A stretch of DNA of 64,000 nt from Streptomyces changanensis (GTDB taxonomy: Bacteria > Actinomycetota > Actinomycetes > Streptomycetales > Streptomycetaceae). Below are positions 35,549 to 45,124 of this stretch, in pieces; position 1 is the first letter of the stretch, and each line of letters opens with the position of its first letter. Location of the stretch: assembly GCF_024600715.1 (NCBI RefSeq), contig NZ_CP102332.1, forward strand, positions 5,022,001 to 5,086,000, given 5' to 3'. The notes beneath the pieces were generated by a model. The model was given only the letters and a program-made list of their open reading frames with translations. It did not search any database and had not been told where the DNA came from. The position numbers were made by a program, and so were the translations under genes.

Positions 35549-37009
35549 ATGTCCCTCACCTCTCCACGCCTGCGCGCCGCGCTCGTGGCCACGGCGTCCG
35601 CGGGGCTCATCGCGGCCGCCGTGCCCGCACCCGAGCCGCTCGGCATCGGCGACCCGCTCTTCCCCCACCTCGGCAACCCCGGCTACGACGTCCTCGCCTA
35701 CGACATCGCCCTCACCTACGGCGGTGACAACCGCACACCCCTGGACGCCGTCACACGGATCGACGCCCGGGCCACCCAGCGGCTGGAGCGCCTCAACCTC
35801 GACTTCTCCCACGGCACCGTCAAGACGGTCCACGTCGACGGCCGCCCCGCCGACTTCACCGGCACCGGAGAGGACCTGGTCGTCGACACCGGGCGGCCGG
35901 TCGAGCCGGGCACGAGGCTCACCGTCACCGTCGCCCACACGAGCGATCCCGCCGCGCCCAAGGCGTCGGGCGGCTGGATCCGCACCTCCGACGGCCTCGC
36001 CATGGCCAACCAGGCGGACGCCGCCCACCGGGTGTTCCCCTGCAACGACCACCCCGCCGACAAGGCGTACTTCACCTTCCACGTCACCGCCCCCAAGGAC
36101 CTCGTCGCCGTCGCCAACGGGCTGCCGGTCGCGCGGAGCGTCGCCGGCCCCACCGCCACCTGGACCTACCGCGGCGTCCACCCCATGGCGACCGAACTGG
36201 CGCAGGTCTCCATCGGCCGCTCCGCCGTCGTCCGCCGCACCGGCCCGCACGGTCTGCCCGTCCGCGACGTCGTCCCGGTCGCCGACCGGGAGCGGATGGA
36301 GCCGTGGCTGGCGAAGACCCCGGACCACCTGCGGTGGATGGAGCGCGAGATCGGCCGCTACCCCTTCGAGACGTACGGGGTGCTCGTGGCCGACGCGGCC
36401 ACCGGCTTCGAGCTGGAGACCCAGACCCTCTCCCTCTTCGAGCGGGGCCTGTTCACCCACCCCGACCTCCCCGCCTGGTACATCGAGTCGATCATGGTGC
36501 ACGAGCTGGCGCACCACTGGTTCGGCAACAGCGTCTCGCCCCGGGCCTGGTCCGACCTGTGGCTCAACGAGGGCCACGCCACCTGGTACGAGGCGCGGTG
36601 GGCCGAGGACGCCGGCCACCGCACCCTGGAGAGCCGGATGCGCGAGGCGTACACCGCCTCCGACCGGTGGCGCGCCGCCGGCGGACCTCCCGCCGCACCC
36701 CGCCCGCCCGCGCCCGGACAGAAGATCAGCCTGTTCCGCCCGGTCGTCTACGACGGCAGCGCCCTCGTCCTGTACGCCCTGCGCCAGGAGATCGGCGACA
36801 CCGCCTTCCGCGAGCTGGAGCGCCGCTGGGTCACCCGGCACGCGCACGCCACGGCCGGTACCTCCGACTTCGTCCGCCTCGCCTCCGACGTCGCGGGCCG
36901 CGACCTGACGCGCTTCCTGCGGGGCTGGCTGTACGGGGAGCGGACCCCCGCCATGCCCGGCCACCCCGACTGGCGCAGCAAGGCCCCGTCGAACGCGAAA
37001 CCCGCGTGA
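35549..37009 (+). CDS. M1-family zinc metallopeptidase (secreted aminopeptidase-like)
   Basis: A 486-residue peptidase. A signal-like N-terminus (LRAALVATASAGLIAAAVPA) suggests export. The M1 exopeptidase GxMEN-like site is replaced here by ATGFELETQTLSLF. The zinc site HELAHHWFGN is at 318-327 with the third ligand E341 in LNEGHATWYE. The catalytic tyrosine lies probably in VYDGSALVLYALRQ. Start ATG at 35549 has GTGAGG two bases upstream. It is monocistronic by spacing and its natural substrate is unknown. Confidence 0.92.
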   Translation: MSLTSPRLRAALVATASAGLIAAAVPAPEPLGIGDPLFPHLGNPGYDVLAYDIALTYGGDNRTPLDAVTRIDARATQRLERLNLDFSHGTVKTVHVDGRPADFTGTGEDLVVDTGRPVEPGTRLTVTVAHTSDPAAPKASGGWIRTSDGLAMANQADAAHRVFPCNDHPADKAYFTFHVTAPKDLVAVANGLPVARSVAGPTATWTYRGVHPMATELAQVSIGRSAVVRRTGPHGLPVRDVVPVADRERMEPWLAKTPDHLRWMEREIGRYPFETYGVLVADAATGFELETQTLSLFERGLFTHPDLPAWYIESIMVHELAHHWFGNSVSPRAWSDLWLNEGHATWYEARWAEDAGHRTLESRMREAYTASDRWRAAGGPPAAPRPPAPGQKISLFRPVVYDGSALVLYALRQEIGDTAFRELERRWVTRHAHATAGTSDFVRLASDVAGRDLTRFLRGWLYGERTPAMPGHPDWRSKAPSNAKPA

Positions 37010-37147
37010 CGCGGTCATCCACCCCGTGCGACCATCGTCACGTCGGCGGCGCGGCCGGGGCATCACCCGCCGCCTTCCCGGGAATCAATCGGGGAGAGCA
37101 CGCGTTGTCACCGACGTACCGCTTTTTTCCATCGACGTAAGGATCAA

Positions 37148-38641
37148 ATGACCTCCTCTTCTTCCCCTTCCCAGGACGAGCAGAGCTCCGCGGAGCTGAA
37201 CCGCGCCGAGAGCCTTCGGGCCGATGCCCTGATGGAAGAGGACGTCGCCTGGAGCTACGAGATCGACGGCGAGCGGGACGGCGAGCAGCTCGACCGCTCG
37301 GAGCGCGCGGCGCTCCGACGCGTCGCGGGCCTGTCCACCGAGCTCGAGGACGTCACCGAGGTCGAGTACCGGCAGCTGCGCCTGGAGCGCGTCGTGCTGG
37401 TGGGCGTCTGGACCTCGGGGACCGTACAGGACGCGGAGAACTCCCTCGCCGAGCTGGCCGCCCTCGCCGAGACGGCGGGCGCGCTCGTGCTGGACGGAGT
37501 CATCCAGCGCCGTGACAAGCCGGACCCGGCCACCTACATCGGTTCCGGCAAGGCCGAGGAACTGCGGGACATCGTGCTGGAGACCGGTGCCGACACCGTC
37601 GTCTGCGACGGTGAGCTGAGCCCGGGCCAGCTGATCCACCTCGAGGACGTCGTCAAGGTCAAGGTGGTCGACCGGACCGCCCTGATCCTCGACATCTTCG
37701 CCCAGCACGCCAAGTCGCGGGAGGGCAAGGCACAGGTCGCCCTCGCGCAGATGCAGTACATGCTGCCGCGACTGCGCGGCTGGGGCCAGTCGCTCTCCCG
37801 TCAGATGGGTGGCGGCGGCGGTGGCGGCATGGCCACCCGCGGTCCCGGTGAGACCAAGATCGAGACGGACCGGCGGCGGATCCGCGAGAAGATGGCGAAG
37901 ATGCGCCGGGAGATCGCGGAGATGAAGACCGGCCGCGACATCAAGCGGCAGGAGCGCCGGCGCAACAAGGTGCCGTCGGTCGCCATCGCCGGGTACACCA
38001 ACGCCGGCAAGTCGTCCCTGCTCAACCGTCTGACCGGCGCGGGCGTGCTGGTGGAGAACGCGCTGTTCGCCACCCTCGACCCGACGGTCCGCCGGGCCGA
38101 GACGCCGAGCGGCCGCCTGTACACGCTGGTGGACACGGTCGGGTTCGTCCGGCACCTGCCGCACCATCTGGTCGAGGCGTTTCGCTCCACCATGGAGGAG
38201 GTCGGCGAGTCCGACCTGATCCTCCACGTGGTGGACGGCGCGCACCCCGCCCCGGAGGAGCAGTTGGCCGCCGTGCGCGAGGTGATCCGCGACGTGGGCG
38301 CGACGAACGTGCGCGAGATCGTCGTGGTCAACAAGGCGGACGCGGCCGACCCGCTGGTACTCCAGCGGCTGCTGCGGGTCGAGAAGCACGCCATCGCCGT
38401 CTCGGCGCGCACCGGCGCGGGCATCGCGGAACTGCTCGCGTTGATCGACGCCGAGCTGCCCCGCCCCGAGGTCGAGATCGAGGCGCTCGTGCCGTACACC
38501 CAGGGCGGGCTGGTCTCGCGGGTGCATGCCGAGGGCGAGGTCCTCTCCGAGGAGCACACCGCCGACGGCACGCTGATCAAGGCGCGGGTGCACAGCGAGC
38601 TCGCCGCGCTGCTCGCCCCGTTCAGTCCCGTCACGGCCTGA
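37148..38641 (+). CDS. hflX: Ribosome-associated GTPase HflX
   Basis: A 497-residue GTPase that splits stalled or hibernating ribosomes. The N-terminal HflX domain has GSGKAEELRDIVLETGAD and VFDGELSPGQ-like text (VCDGELSPGQLIHLE), followed by a coiled coil rich in K/R/E. In the G domain, G1 is GYTNAGKSSLLNRL near residue 281, G3 is DTVGFVRHLPHHLVEAFRST and G4 is VNKADAAD. The C-terminal domain binds ribosome-proximal elements. The start ATG follows AAGGATCAA. Two hairpins end the transcript. Confidence 0.97.
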   Translation: MTSSSSPSQDEQSSAELNRAESLRADALMEEDVAWSYEIDGERDGEQLDRSERAALRRVAGLSTELEDVTEVEYRQLRLERVVLVGVWTSGTVQDAENSLAELAALAETAGALVLDGVIQRRDKPDPATYIGSGKAEELRDIVLETGADTVVCDGELSPGQLIHLEDVVKVKVVDRTALILDIFAQHAKSREGKAQVALAQMQYMLPRLRGWGQSLSRQMGGGGGGGMATRGPGETKIETDRRRIREKMAKMRREIAEMKTGRDIKRQERRRNKVPSVAIAGYTNAGKSSLLNRLTGAGVLVENALFATLDPTVRRAETPSGRLYTLVDTVGFVRHLPHHLVEAFRSTMEEVGESDLILHVVDGAHPAPEEQLAAVREVIRDVGATNVREIVVVNKADAADPLVLQRLLRVEKHAIAVSARTGAGIAELLALIDAELPRPEVEIEALVPYTQGGLVSRVHAEGEVLSEEHTADGTLIKARVHSELAALLAPFSPVTA

Positions 38642-38652
38642 CGACGCGACGG

Positions 38653-38698
38653 GGAAGCGGGTGGTCCCGGGCGCTCCGGCCCGGGACCACCCGCTTCC
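38653..38698. terminator. 20-bp stem terminator after hflX
   Basis: GGAAGCGGGTGGTCCCGGGC at 38653-38672 pairs exactly with 38679-38698 around the loop GCTCCG. It lies 12 bases past the hflX stop and can serve as first terminator. Confidence 0.88.
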
Positions 38699-38709
38699 GC
38701 GTTTCCGGC

Positions 38710-38741
38710 GGCGGGCGCCCCATGGGGGCGCCCGCCGTTTT
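38710..38741. terminator. Second hairpin with T-run, between hflX and the convergent peptidase
   Basis: GGCGGGCGCCCC at 38710-38721 pairs with GGGGCGCCCGCC at 38725-38736, loop ATG, followed by GTTTTG. This is one of the few hairpins here with a T-run, so it looks like a classical intrinsic terminator for hflX; read from the other strand the stem also serves the peptidase gene. Confidence 0.85.
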
Positions 38742-38767
38742 GCGCGCCCGGGACGACGTGCGCCCGC

Positions 38768-39955
38768 CTACCGGCCGGCGAACTTCTCGCTGACCGCGGT
38801 GTAGACGCCCTTCGCCTCCGCGCCGAGCCGCGGCCCGGCCAGCCAGCCCGCCGTCACGGGACCGATCGACGTGTTCGAGACGAGAGCCGGCTCACCGTTG
38901 CCGCCGGTGGCCACCCAGCCACCGCCCGACGACCCACCGGTCATGCTGCAACCGATGCGGTACATCGTCGGCTGCCCGGCCTTCAGCGACAGCCGGCCCG
39001 GCTTGTCCGCGCACCGGTAGAGCTTCTCCCCGTCGTACGGCGGAGCCGCCGGGTACCCGGTCGCCTCCATCTCCGCGATCCCCGCCGCCGCGGGCGCCGC
39101 GAAGTCGACCGGCAGCGCCGAACCGACCGTCTCCTCCAGCGACTTGCCGCCGCTGCCCTTCTCCGGCGTCACGTGGACGACCGCGAAGTCGTACGGCGCC
39201 CCCTGGCCGCCCACCGGGGCGCCCTGGTCGATCCACTGCTCCGAGGTCTGCGCCCAGTCACCCCACCACACGCCGTAGGGGGCGACGTCCTCACGGGTCG
39301 CCGCCTCCGACCGGTCCGTCGACAGGCCCTTGTCGTTGTACGAGGGGACGAACGCGATGTTCCGGTACCAGCCGCCGTTCTTGCCCGCGTGGACGCAGTG
39401 GCCCGCCGTCCACACGAGGTTCGACTTGCCCGGGTGCGCCGGGTCCTTCACGACGGTCGCCGAGCACACCATCGACCCCTTCGGCCCGTCGAAGAGGAGC
39501 TTGCCCGCCTCCGGCGCACTGCCGTGGTACGGCGTGGCGACCCGCGTGGCCTCGACGCGCCGGGGCGTCGGGTCCGTGACGCCCTCGTCACCGGAGAGGT
39601 CGCCGTCGTCGACCGGACGGTCCGGTTCCTCCGCCTCGCGCATGCGGTCCGGGTCCCACAGGTCCTCGATGATCGGGTTGACGAAGTCCTGCGCCTCGCG
39701 CAGCCACTTGTCCTTGTCCCAGTTCCGCCACTCGCCGCCGCGCCACTTGTCCAGGTCGATCCCGTGCTCCTTGAGCCGGCCCTTCAGGTCCTCCGGGATG
39801 GTTATCTTCCCGGCCCCGGCCCCGCCCGGGGTCTGGGCCGCCGAGGCGCTCGGCGAGCCGCCCGGCGCGTCCTCGCCCGGGCCGCAGCCCGTGGCGGTCA
39901 GCGCCAGCGCGGCCGCGACGGCGGCCGGGGCGAGCAACGGACGAAACGATCGCAT
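38768..39955 (-). CDS. Secreted trypsin-like serine peptidase (lipoprotein)
   Basis: A 395-residue exported protein. The signal peptide ends in the lipobox LTATGC near residue 24. Residues ~25-150 form a charged linker (for example LKEHGIDLDKWRGGEWRNWD). The peptidase domain has the triad histidine in VWTAGHCVHAG, the aspartate in YDFAVVHVTPE and the serine in MTGGSSGGGWV. It resembles V8/glutamyl-endopeptidase-like streptomycete proteins. ATG at 39955 has AGGGGG about nine bases upstream. The cleavage preference is not predictable. Confidence 0.88.
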   Translation of the reverse strand: MRSFRPLLAPAAVAAALALTATGCGPGEDAPGGSPSASAAQTPGGAGAGKITIPEDLKGRLKEHGIDLDKWRGGEWRNWDKDKWLREAQDFVNPIIEDLWDPDRMREAEEPDRPVDDGDLSGDEGVTDPTPRRVEATRVATPYHGSAPEAGKLLFDGPKGSMVCSATVVKDPAHPGKSNLVWTAGHCVHAGKNGGWYRNIAFVPSYNDKGLSTDRSEAATREDVAPYGVWWGDWAQTSEQWIDQGAPVGGQGAPYDFAVVHVTPEKGSGGKSLEETVGSALPVDFAAPAAAGIAEMEATGYPAAPPYDGEKLYRCADKPGRLSLKAGQPTMYRIGCSMTGGSSGGGWVATGGNGEPALVSNTSIGPVTAGWLAGPRLGAEAKGVYTAVSEKFAGR

Positions 39956-40404
39956 GAGTGATCCCCCTGGGACTTCGTGACCGGGCGCTCCGGCGGAAAC
40001 GCCTTCCGGACGCGGTACTTCCTGACGCCGGCACACCGGGCCGGTGCCCGTCCTCGGGCGCCGCGGTGCGGCCCCCACTATGCCGGTGCCGAGGGGGACG
40101 GCGTGCGGCAGGTCCGCGGTTCCCCGGCGCAAGGATCCTCGACATGCCCGTGATCGCCCGCAGATGTCGTCGTTGGTACGTGCGGAGCACCACGCGCGGG
40201 GACCCCGCGGGCGGGGACGGAACGCGCGGCGGACCACACGCGACGGGCACGCTCCCGGCGCGGGGCGAACGCGGGACGCACGGGCGACGTACCGATGGGC
40301 GGCACGGGTACGCCGCCTACCGCACGCACCTCGGTCCCCGCGCTCGGGCCGTACGTACCCGCACGCCCACCACCAGCCTTCGCCACCGGGAGGACAGCAG
40401 AGAC
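39956..40404. other. Long divergent non-coding region, peptidase to aminotransferase
   Basis: 449 bases that should hold the promoters of the minus-strand peptidase and of the plus-strand aminotransferase homologue. I see no strong -35/-10 pair, hairpin or repeat. Several open frames cross it but use unfavourable codons and start without ribosome binding sites. Confidence 0.6.
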
Positions 40405-41751
40405 GTGGCCGCGACCGAACCGGCCCCGGCGGGGCCGACCGCCGGGCATGAGGGGATCATGCGCCGCCAGGCGCTGCGCGAACCCGCCGCCCGCACCTAC
40501 GCCCGCTCCCTGCCGGTCGTCCCGGTACGGGCCCGCGGGGTCACCATCGAGGGCGCCGACGGCCGCCGCTACCTGGACTGCACGTCCGGCGCCGGCATCC
40601 TGGTCCTCGGCCACAACCACCCGGTCGTCCTGGAAGCGATCAAGCGGGTCATCGACTCGGGGGCGCCCCTGGACGTCCACGGCCTCGCCACCCCGGTCCG
40701 GGACGCCTTCACGACCGAACTGTTCACCACCCTGCCGGCCGCGCTCGCCGCCGACGCCCGCGTCCGGTTCTGCGGGCCCGCCCCCGGGGACGCCGTCGCC
40801 GCCGCGCTCGCGCTCGCGCGCACGGCCACGGGCCGCTCTCGGGTGCTCGCCTGCGCCGGTTACGGGCCCCACGCCCCGGCCGCTCCCGGCCGACCGGCGG
40901 GACCAGGGCCGGACGGTGACGTACCGGTCACCTGGCTGCCGTACCCGCGCGACGGGCGTCACCCGCCGGACGGCGACGGCGGGGCACCACACGGCCCGCG
41001 CGGCGCGGAAGGCGGGATCGCCACGCCGGCGGCCGTCATCGTCGAACCGGTCCGGGGCGCCCGGGACGTGGTGCCCGCGCCGGACGACTGGCTGCGGCGG
41101 GTGCGCGGGCTCACCGCGGAGTCGTCCGTCCCGCTGATCGCCGACGAGAGGCTGACGGGACTCGGCCGTACCGGGTCGTTCTGGGCGGTCGGACACAGCG
41201 GTGTCGTCCCCGACGTGATGGTCATGCCGGAGGCCCTCGGCGCTTCGCTCCCGCTGTCCGTGATCGTCTACCGGGCGGGCCTCGACCACGGCCGGCGGGA
41301 CCGCCCCGCCGGCGCCCCGCGCGGCAACCAGCTCGCCATGGCCGCCGGTACCGCCACCCTCGCGTACGTCCGCGGGAACCGGCTCGCCGAACGCGCCGCC
41401 ACCCTCGGCGCGCGACTCCTCGCCGACCTGCGGGGGCTGGCGGCCGCCCACCCCTGCGTGGCCGGCGTGCGGGGCCGCGGCCTCATGATCGGGGTGGAAC
41501 TGGCCGCTCCGTCCCCTACCGGCGACACGCCGCCGCGCGCGACGACCCCGTTCCTGCGCACCGCCGCCGACCGCGCGGAGGCCGTACGGCGGGAGTGCCT
41601 GGACCGGGGCCTCATCGTGACCACCGGTGGGCGCGCCTCCGGTGTCGTGCGGCTGCTGCCGCCGCTGACGCTCACCGACGGGCAGGCCGCCGCCGTCCTC
41701 GACCGCTTCGCCGACGCCGTCGCCGCCACCGAGCGGACACAGCCCCACTGA
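40405..41751 (+). CDS. Class III aminotransferase homologue lacking the catalytic lysine
   Basis: A 448-residue fold-type I PLP-enzyme homologue. TSGAGILVLGHNHPVVLEAI, IADERLTGLGRTGSFWAVGH and GVRGRGLMIGVELA align with diaminobutyrate/ornithine-type class III enzymes. The lysine that binds PLP, normally in a SKALGGG-like segment, is glutamate here: MPEALGASLPLS, E276, codon GAG at 41230-41232. The usual YHG segment that stacks on PLP is also missing, replaced by AGYGPHAPAAPGRP. It is therefore probably not an aminotransferase in activity. GTG at 40405 follows GGGAGG with an 11-base spacer; ATG at 40459 is an alternative. Confidence 0.85.
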   Translation: MAATEPAPAGPTAGHEGIMRRQALREPAARTYARSLPVVPVRARGVTIEGADGRRYLDCTSGAGILVLGHNHPVVLEAIKRVIDSGAPLDVHGLATPVRDAFTTELFTTLPAALAADARVRFCGPAPGDAVAAALALARTATGRSRVLACAGYGPHAPAAPGRPAGPGPDGDVPVTWLPYPRDGRHPPDGDGGAPHGPRGAEGGIATPAAVIVEPVRGARDVVPAPDDWLRRVRGLTAESSVPLIADERLTGLGRTGSFWAVGHSGVVPDVMVMPEALGASLPLSVIVYRAGLDHGRRDRPAGAPRGNQLAMAAGTATLAYVRGNRLAERAATLGARLLADLRGLAAAHPCVAGVRGRGLMIGVELAAPSPTGDTPPRATTPFLRTAADRAEAVRRECLDRGLIVTTGGRASGVVRLLPPLTLTDGQAAAVLDRFADAVAATERTQPH

Positions 41752-41970
41752 GTCCGCATCGAACGCGCCCCGGCCGGCCGCACCCGCAGCCCGCGGAGCC
41801 CGCCGGCTTCCCCCTCCGGCCACCGGCGTCCATCGCGCGGCGCGGCTCACCCGTACGAGTGGGGAGCGGTCCGGTCCGGGGACGACCACCCCGCTCGTCG
41901 GCCGGAAGCGGACGGCGGGTGACTCCGACGGGAACCGACTGTCGGTGGGGCCCCTTAGGGTGGACGGGCT

Positions 41971-43938
41971 ATGACGAAGCCATCCCTCCCCGAGCTCCTC
42001 CACGCCGCCGTCGCCGCCGTCGGCGGCGCGGAAAGGCCCGGCCAGGTCACCATGGCCGAGGCCGTCGGCCAGGCCATCGACGACGGTACGCACCTGCTCG
42101 TCCAGGCCGGCACCGGCACCGGCAAGTCCCTCGGCTACCTGGTGCCCGCCTTGGCCCACGGCGACCGGGTCGTGGTGGCGACGGCCACGCTCGCCCTCCA
42201 GCGGCAGCTCGTCGAGCGGGACCTGCCCCGCACGGTCGAGGCGCTGCACCCGCTGCTGCGCCGGCGCCCGGAGTTCGCGATGCTCAAGGGCCGCTCCAAC
42301 TACCTGTGCCTCCACCGGCTGCACGAGGGCGTCCCGCAGGACGACGAGGAGGGGCTCTTCGACCCGCTCGAGGCGGCGGCCCCCACCAGCAAGCTCGGCC
42401 AGGACCTCATGCGCCTGCGCGACTGGTCCGACGAGACGGAGACGGGCGACCGTGACGATCTGACGCCGGGCGTCTCCGACCGCGCCTGGGGACAGGTCTC
42501 GGTCACCTCGCGGGAGTGCCTCGGGGCGACGAAGTGCGCGTACGGCGCGGAGTGCTTCGCCGAGGCGGCCCGCGAGCGGGCCAAGCTCGCCGACGTCGTC
42601 GTCACCAACCACGCGCTGCTGGCGATCGACGCCATCGAGGGCGCGCCGGTCGTCCCGCAGCACGACGTGCTGATCGTGGACGAGGCCCACGAGCTGGTCT
42701 CCCGCGTCACGGGCGTCGCCACCGGCGAGCTCACCCCCGGGCAGGTCAACCGCGCCGTGCGCCGGGCGGCGAAGCTCGTCGACGAGAAGGCCGCCGACCA
42801 GCTCCAGACCGCCGCCGAGGGGTTCGAGAAGCTGATGGAGCTGGCCCTGCCCGGCCGGCTCCAGGAGCTGCCCGAGGACCTCGCCTACGCGTTGATGGCC
42901 CTGCGGGACGCCGCCCGTGCGGTGATCACGGCCATCGGCAGCACCCGCGACCGGTCCGTGCAGGACGAGGACGCCGTCCGCAAGCAGGCCCTCGCCGCCG
43001 TGGAGAACGTCCACACGGTGGCGGAGCGCATCGCGAACGGCTCCGAGTACGACGTGGTCTGGTACGAGCGGCACGACCGGTTCGGCGCGTCCCTGCGGGT
43101 GGCCCCGCTGTCCGTGTCCGGGCTGCTGCGCGAGAAGCTCTTCGCCGACCGGTCGGTCGTCCTGACCTCCGCGACGCTCAAGCTCGGCGGCGACTTCAAC
43201 GGCGTGGGCGCCTCGCTCGGCCTGGCCGCGGAGGGCGTCGAGGGCGAGGACCTGCCGGTCTGGAAGGGCATCGACGTCGGCTCCCCGTTCGACTACCGCA
43301 AACAGGGCATCCTCTACGTCGCTCGGCACCTCGCCACCCCGGGCCGCGAGGGCAGCCGGGACGACATGATGGACGAGCTGGCGGAGCTGATCCAGGCGGC
43401 CGGGGGCCGTACGCTGGGCCTCTTCTCCTCGATGCGGGCCGCGCAGGCCGCCGCCGAGGAGCTGCGGGGCAGGCTCGACCAGCCGGTGCTGCTCCAGGGC
43501 GAGGACACCCTCGGCGAGCTGATCAAGACGTTCGCGGGGGATGCCGCCACCTGCCTCTTCGGCACGCTGTCCCTGTGGCAGGGCGTGGACGTCCCGGGGC
43601 CGAACTGCCAGCTGGTGGTCATGGACCGCATCCCGTTCCCGCGGCCGGACGACCCGCTGATGAGCGCCCGGCAGAAGGCCGTGGAGGAGGCCGGCGGCAA
43701 CGGCTTCATGGCGGTCGCCGCGACGCACGCGGCGCTGCTCATGGCCCAAGGTGCGGGCCGTCTGGTGCGCGCGACGGGGGACCGGGGCGTCGTGGCCGTC
43801 CTGGACCCGCGGCTGGCGAACGCCCGGTACGGCAGCTTCCTGCGGGCCTCCCTGCCCGACTTCTGGTACACGACGGACCGCAACCAGGTCCGCCGCTCCC
43901 TGGCGGCGATCGACGCGGCGGCGCGGACGGCGGGGTAG
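41971..43938 (+). CDS. DinG/XPD-type ATP-dependent DNA helicase
   Basis: A 655-residue superfamily 2 helicase. Walker A GTGTGKS is at residues 47-53. Four cysteines suitable for an Fe-S cluster occur in NYLCLHRL and SRECLGATKCAYGAECF. The DEAH box is in LIVDEAHELVSR and motif VI is in LLMAQGAGRLVRATGDRGVV. It has the length and layout of the streptomycete DinG-like proteins, and no exonuclease domain is present. TAGGGT at 41956-41961 lies nine bases before the ATG. It lies tail-to-tail with lexA; a role in repair of damaged forks is likely by family. Confidence 0.93.
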   Translation: MTKPSLPELLHAAVAAVGGAERPGQVTMAEAVGQAIDDGTHLLVQAGTGTGKSLGYLVPALAHGDRVVVATATLALQRQLVERDLPRTVEALHPLLRRRPEFAMLKGRSNYLCLHRLHEGVPQDDEEGLFDPLEAAAPTSKLGQDLMRLRDWSDETETGDRDDLTPGVSDRAWGQVSVTSRECLGATKCAYGAECFAEAARERAKLADVVVTNHALLAIDAIEGAPVVPQHDVLIVDEAHELVSRVTGVATGELTPGQVNRAVRRAAKLVDEKAADQLQTAAEGFEKLMELALPGRLQELPEDLAYALMALRDAARAVITAIGSTRDRSVQDEDAVRKQALAAVENVHTVAERIANGSEYDVVWYERHDRFGASLRVAPLSVSGLLREKLFADRSVVLTSATLKLGGDFNGVGASLGLAAEGVEGEDLPVWKGIDVGSPFDYRKQGILYVARHLATPGREGSRDDMMDELAELIQAAGGRTLGLFSSMRAAQAAAEELRGRLDQPVLLQGEDTLGELIKTFAGDAATCLFGTLSLWQGVDVPGPNCQLVVMDRIPFPRPDDPLMSARQKAVEEAGGNGFMAVAATHAALLMAQGAGRLVRATGDRGVVAVLDPRLANARYGSFLRASLPDFWYTTDRNQVRRSLAAIDAAARTAG

Positions 43939-44247
43939 GCGGGCTCCGACCCGGACCGGCGCGCTCGGTTCTCCGGGTCGCCCGGTCCCGGGGGCGCCCG
44001 GTCCTGGATGGTGCTCCGGCCTGGGCCGCCCGGTCTCGGGTCGCCGGTCTGGGGCCGCCCGGTCCTGGAGGTCGCTCGGGCCTGGGGTGCTCGGCCCACC
44101 GGGCTCAGCCGTCCCGCCGCCTCGCCCTGCCTGCTCGCGGGCCGGCTCGTCCGCCCGTCTTCACGGCGGCCCGGCGGCCCGGTGGCACAGCAAGGCCCCG
44201 GGACCGGCGCAGAGGTCCCGGGGCCGGTTCGGGCCGGCGGGTGAGCG
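43939..44247. other. Gap between helicase and lexA with GC-rich repeats
   Basis: 309 bases. The left part is built of imperfect copies of CCCGGTCCTGG / GGTCTCGGGTCGC-like units (about 43979-44075). The right end has a terminator hairpin. No gene is evident. Confidence 0.65.
44194..44225. terminator. Bidirectional hairpin between helicase and lexA
   Basis: GGCCCCGGGACC at 44194-44205 pairs with GGTCCCGGGGCC at 44214-44225 with an eight-base loop. It lies 22 bases beyond the lexA stop and can end both convergent transcripts. Confidence 0.75.
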
Positions 44248-45048
44248 TCACACCCGTCGCAGAACCGCCACCACCTTGCCGAGGATGGTCGCCTCGTCAC
44301 CGGGGATGGGTTGGTAGGCGGCGTTGTGCGGGAGCAGCCAGACGTGGCCGTCCTCCCGCTTGAAGCGCTTGACGGTGGCCTCGCCGTCGAGCATGGCGGC
44401 CACGATGTCGCCGTTCTCCGCGACGGGCTGGCGGCGCACGGTGACCCAGTCGCCGTCGCAGATCGCGGCCTCGATCATCGAGTCGCCGACGACCTTCAGC
44501 ACGAAGAGCTCACCGTCGCCGACGAGCTGCCGGGGGAGGGGGAAGACGTCCTCGACGGACTCCTCGGCGAGGATCGGGCCACCGGCGGCGATCCGGCCGA
44601 CGAGCGGCACGTACGACGCCGCGGGCTTGCCCGTGGTGTCGGCGGGCTGGGTGCTCGGCTGGTCGGAGCCGCGGACCTCATAGGCGCGGGGCCGGTGCGG
44701 GTCCCGCCGCAGGAAGCCCTTCCGCTCCAGCGCCATCAGCTGGTGGGCGACGGAGGACGTGCTGGACAGCCCCACCGCCTGGCCGATCTCACGCATCGAC
44801 GGCGGGTACCCCCGCCGCTGCACCGAGTCGCGGATCACCTCGATCACGCGCCGCTGGCGGTCCGTGAGGCCGGAGCTGTCGGCGCGGATGCCGGGAGGTC
44901 GGCCGGGCAGCGAGCGTGCGGGCTTGGGAGGCTCGGGGGTCGCGCTCGCCTCGTTCACGTTCTTCACGGTCATGGCATGCACCGGCTCGAATCGGCCCTG
45001 GGAGCGGTCCTGGGCGGTGATGGTGGCGCTGTCTGCGGTGGTGGTCAC
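44248..45048 (-). CDS. lexA: SOS repressor LexA
   Basis: A 266-residue self-cleaving repressor. The winged helix-turn-helix is at ~60-125 ([20 protein letters not shown] then [20 protein letters not shown]). The cleavage bond is A155-G156 in GRIAAGGPI. The catalytic serine is S190 (VVGDSMIEA) and lysine K227 (ATVKRFK). It has a 55-residue N-terminal extension compared with E. coli, usual for streptomycetes. GTG at 45048 is chosen since it follows AGAGGGG and starts the conserved [14 protein letters not shown] LexA box overlaps its own promoter, giving autoregulation. Confidence 0.98.
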   Translation of the reverse strand: MTTTADSATITAQDRSQGRFEPVHAMTVKNVNEASATPEPPKPARSLPGRPPGIRADSSGLTDRQRRVIEVIRDSVQRRGYPPSMREIGQAVGLSSTSSVAHQLMALERKGFLRRDPHRPRAYEVRGSDQPSTQPADTTGKPAASYVPLVGRIAAGGPILAEESVEDVFPLPRQLVGDGELFVLKVVGDSMIEAAICDGDWVTVRRQPVAENGDIVAAMLDGEATVKRFKREDGHVWLLPHNAAYQPIPGDEATILGKVVAVLRRV

Positions 45049-45084
45049 GTCGGCCCCTCTCGAATGGTCTCCCTGGCTGGCACA

Positions 45085-45124
45085 ACGGTAGTTGCTTTCG
45101 AAAGGTTGCGCCAAACACACGTTC
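45085..45124 (-). promoter_or_regulatory. lexA promoter with SOS box
   Basis: Read on the minus strand: -35 TTGGCG (45109-45114), spacer 18, -10 TACCGT (45085-45090). The LexA box GAAC-GTGT-GTTT (plus-strand AAACACACGTTC, 45113-45124) covers the upstream edge of the -35. This matches the GAAC-N4-GTTC pattern with one mismatch. Confidence 0.8.

Noticed and set aside
40078..43749. Long minus-strand open frame opposite the aminotransferase and helicase genes
   Set aside because: Shadow frame; no ribosome binding site or domain, and it overlaps two clear genes.
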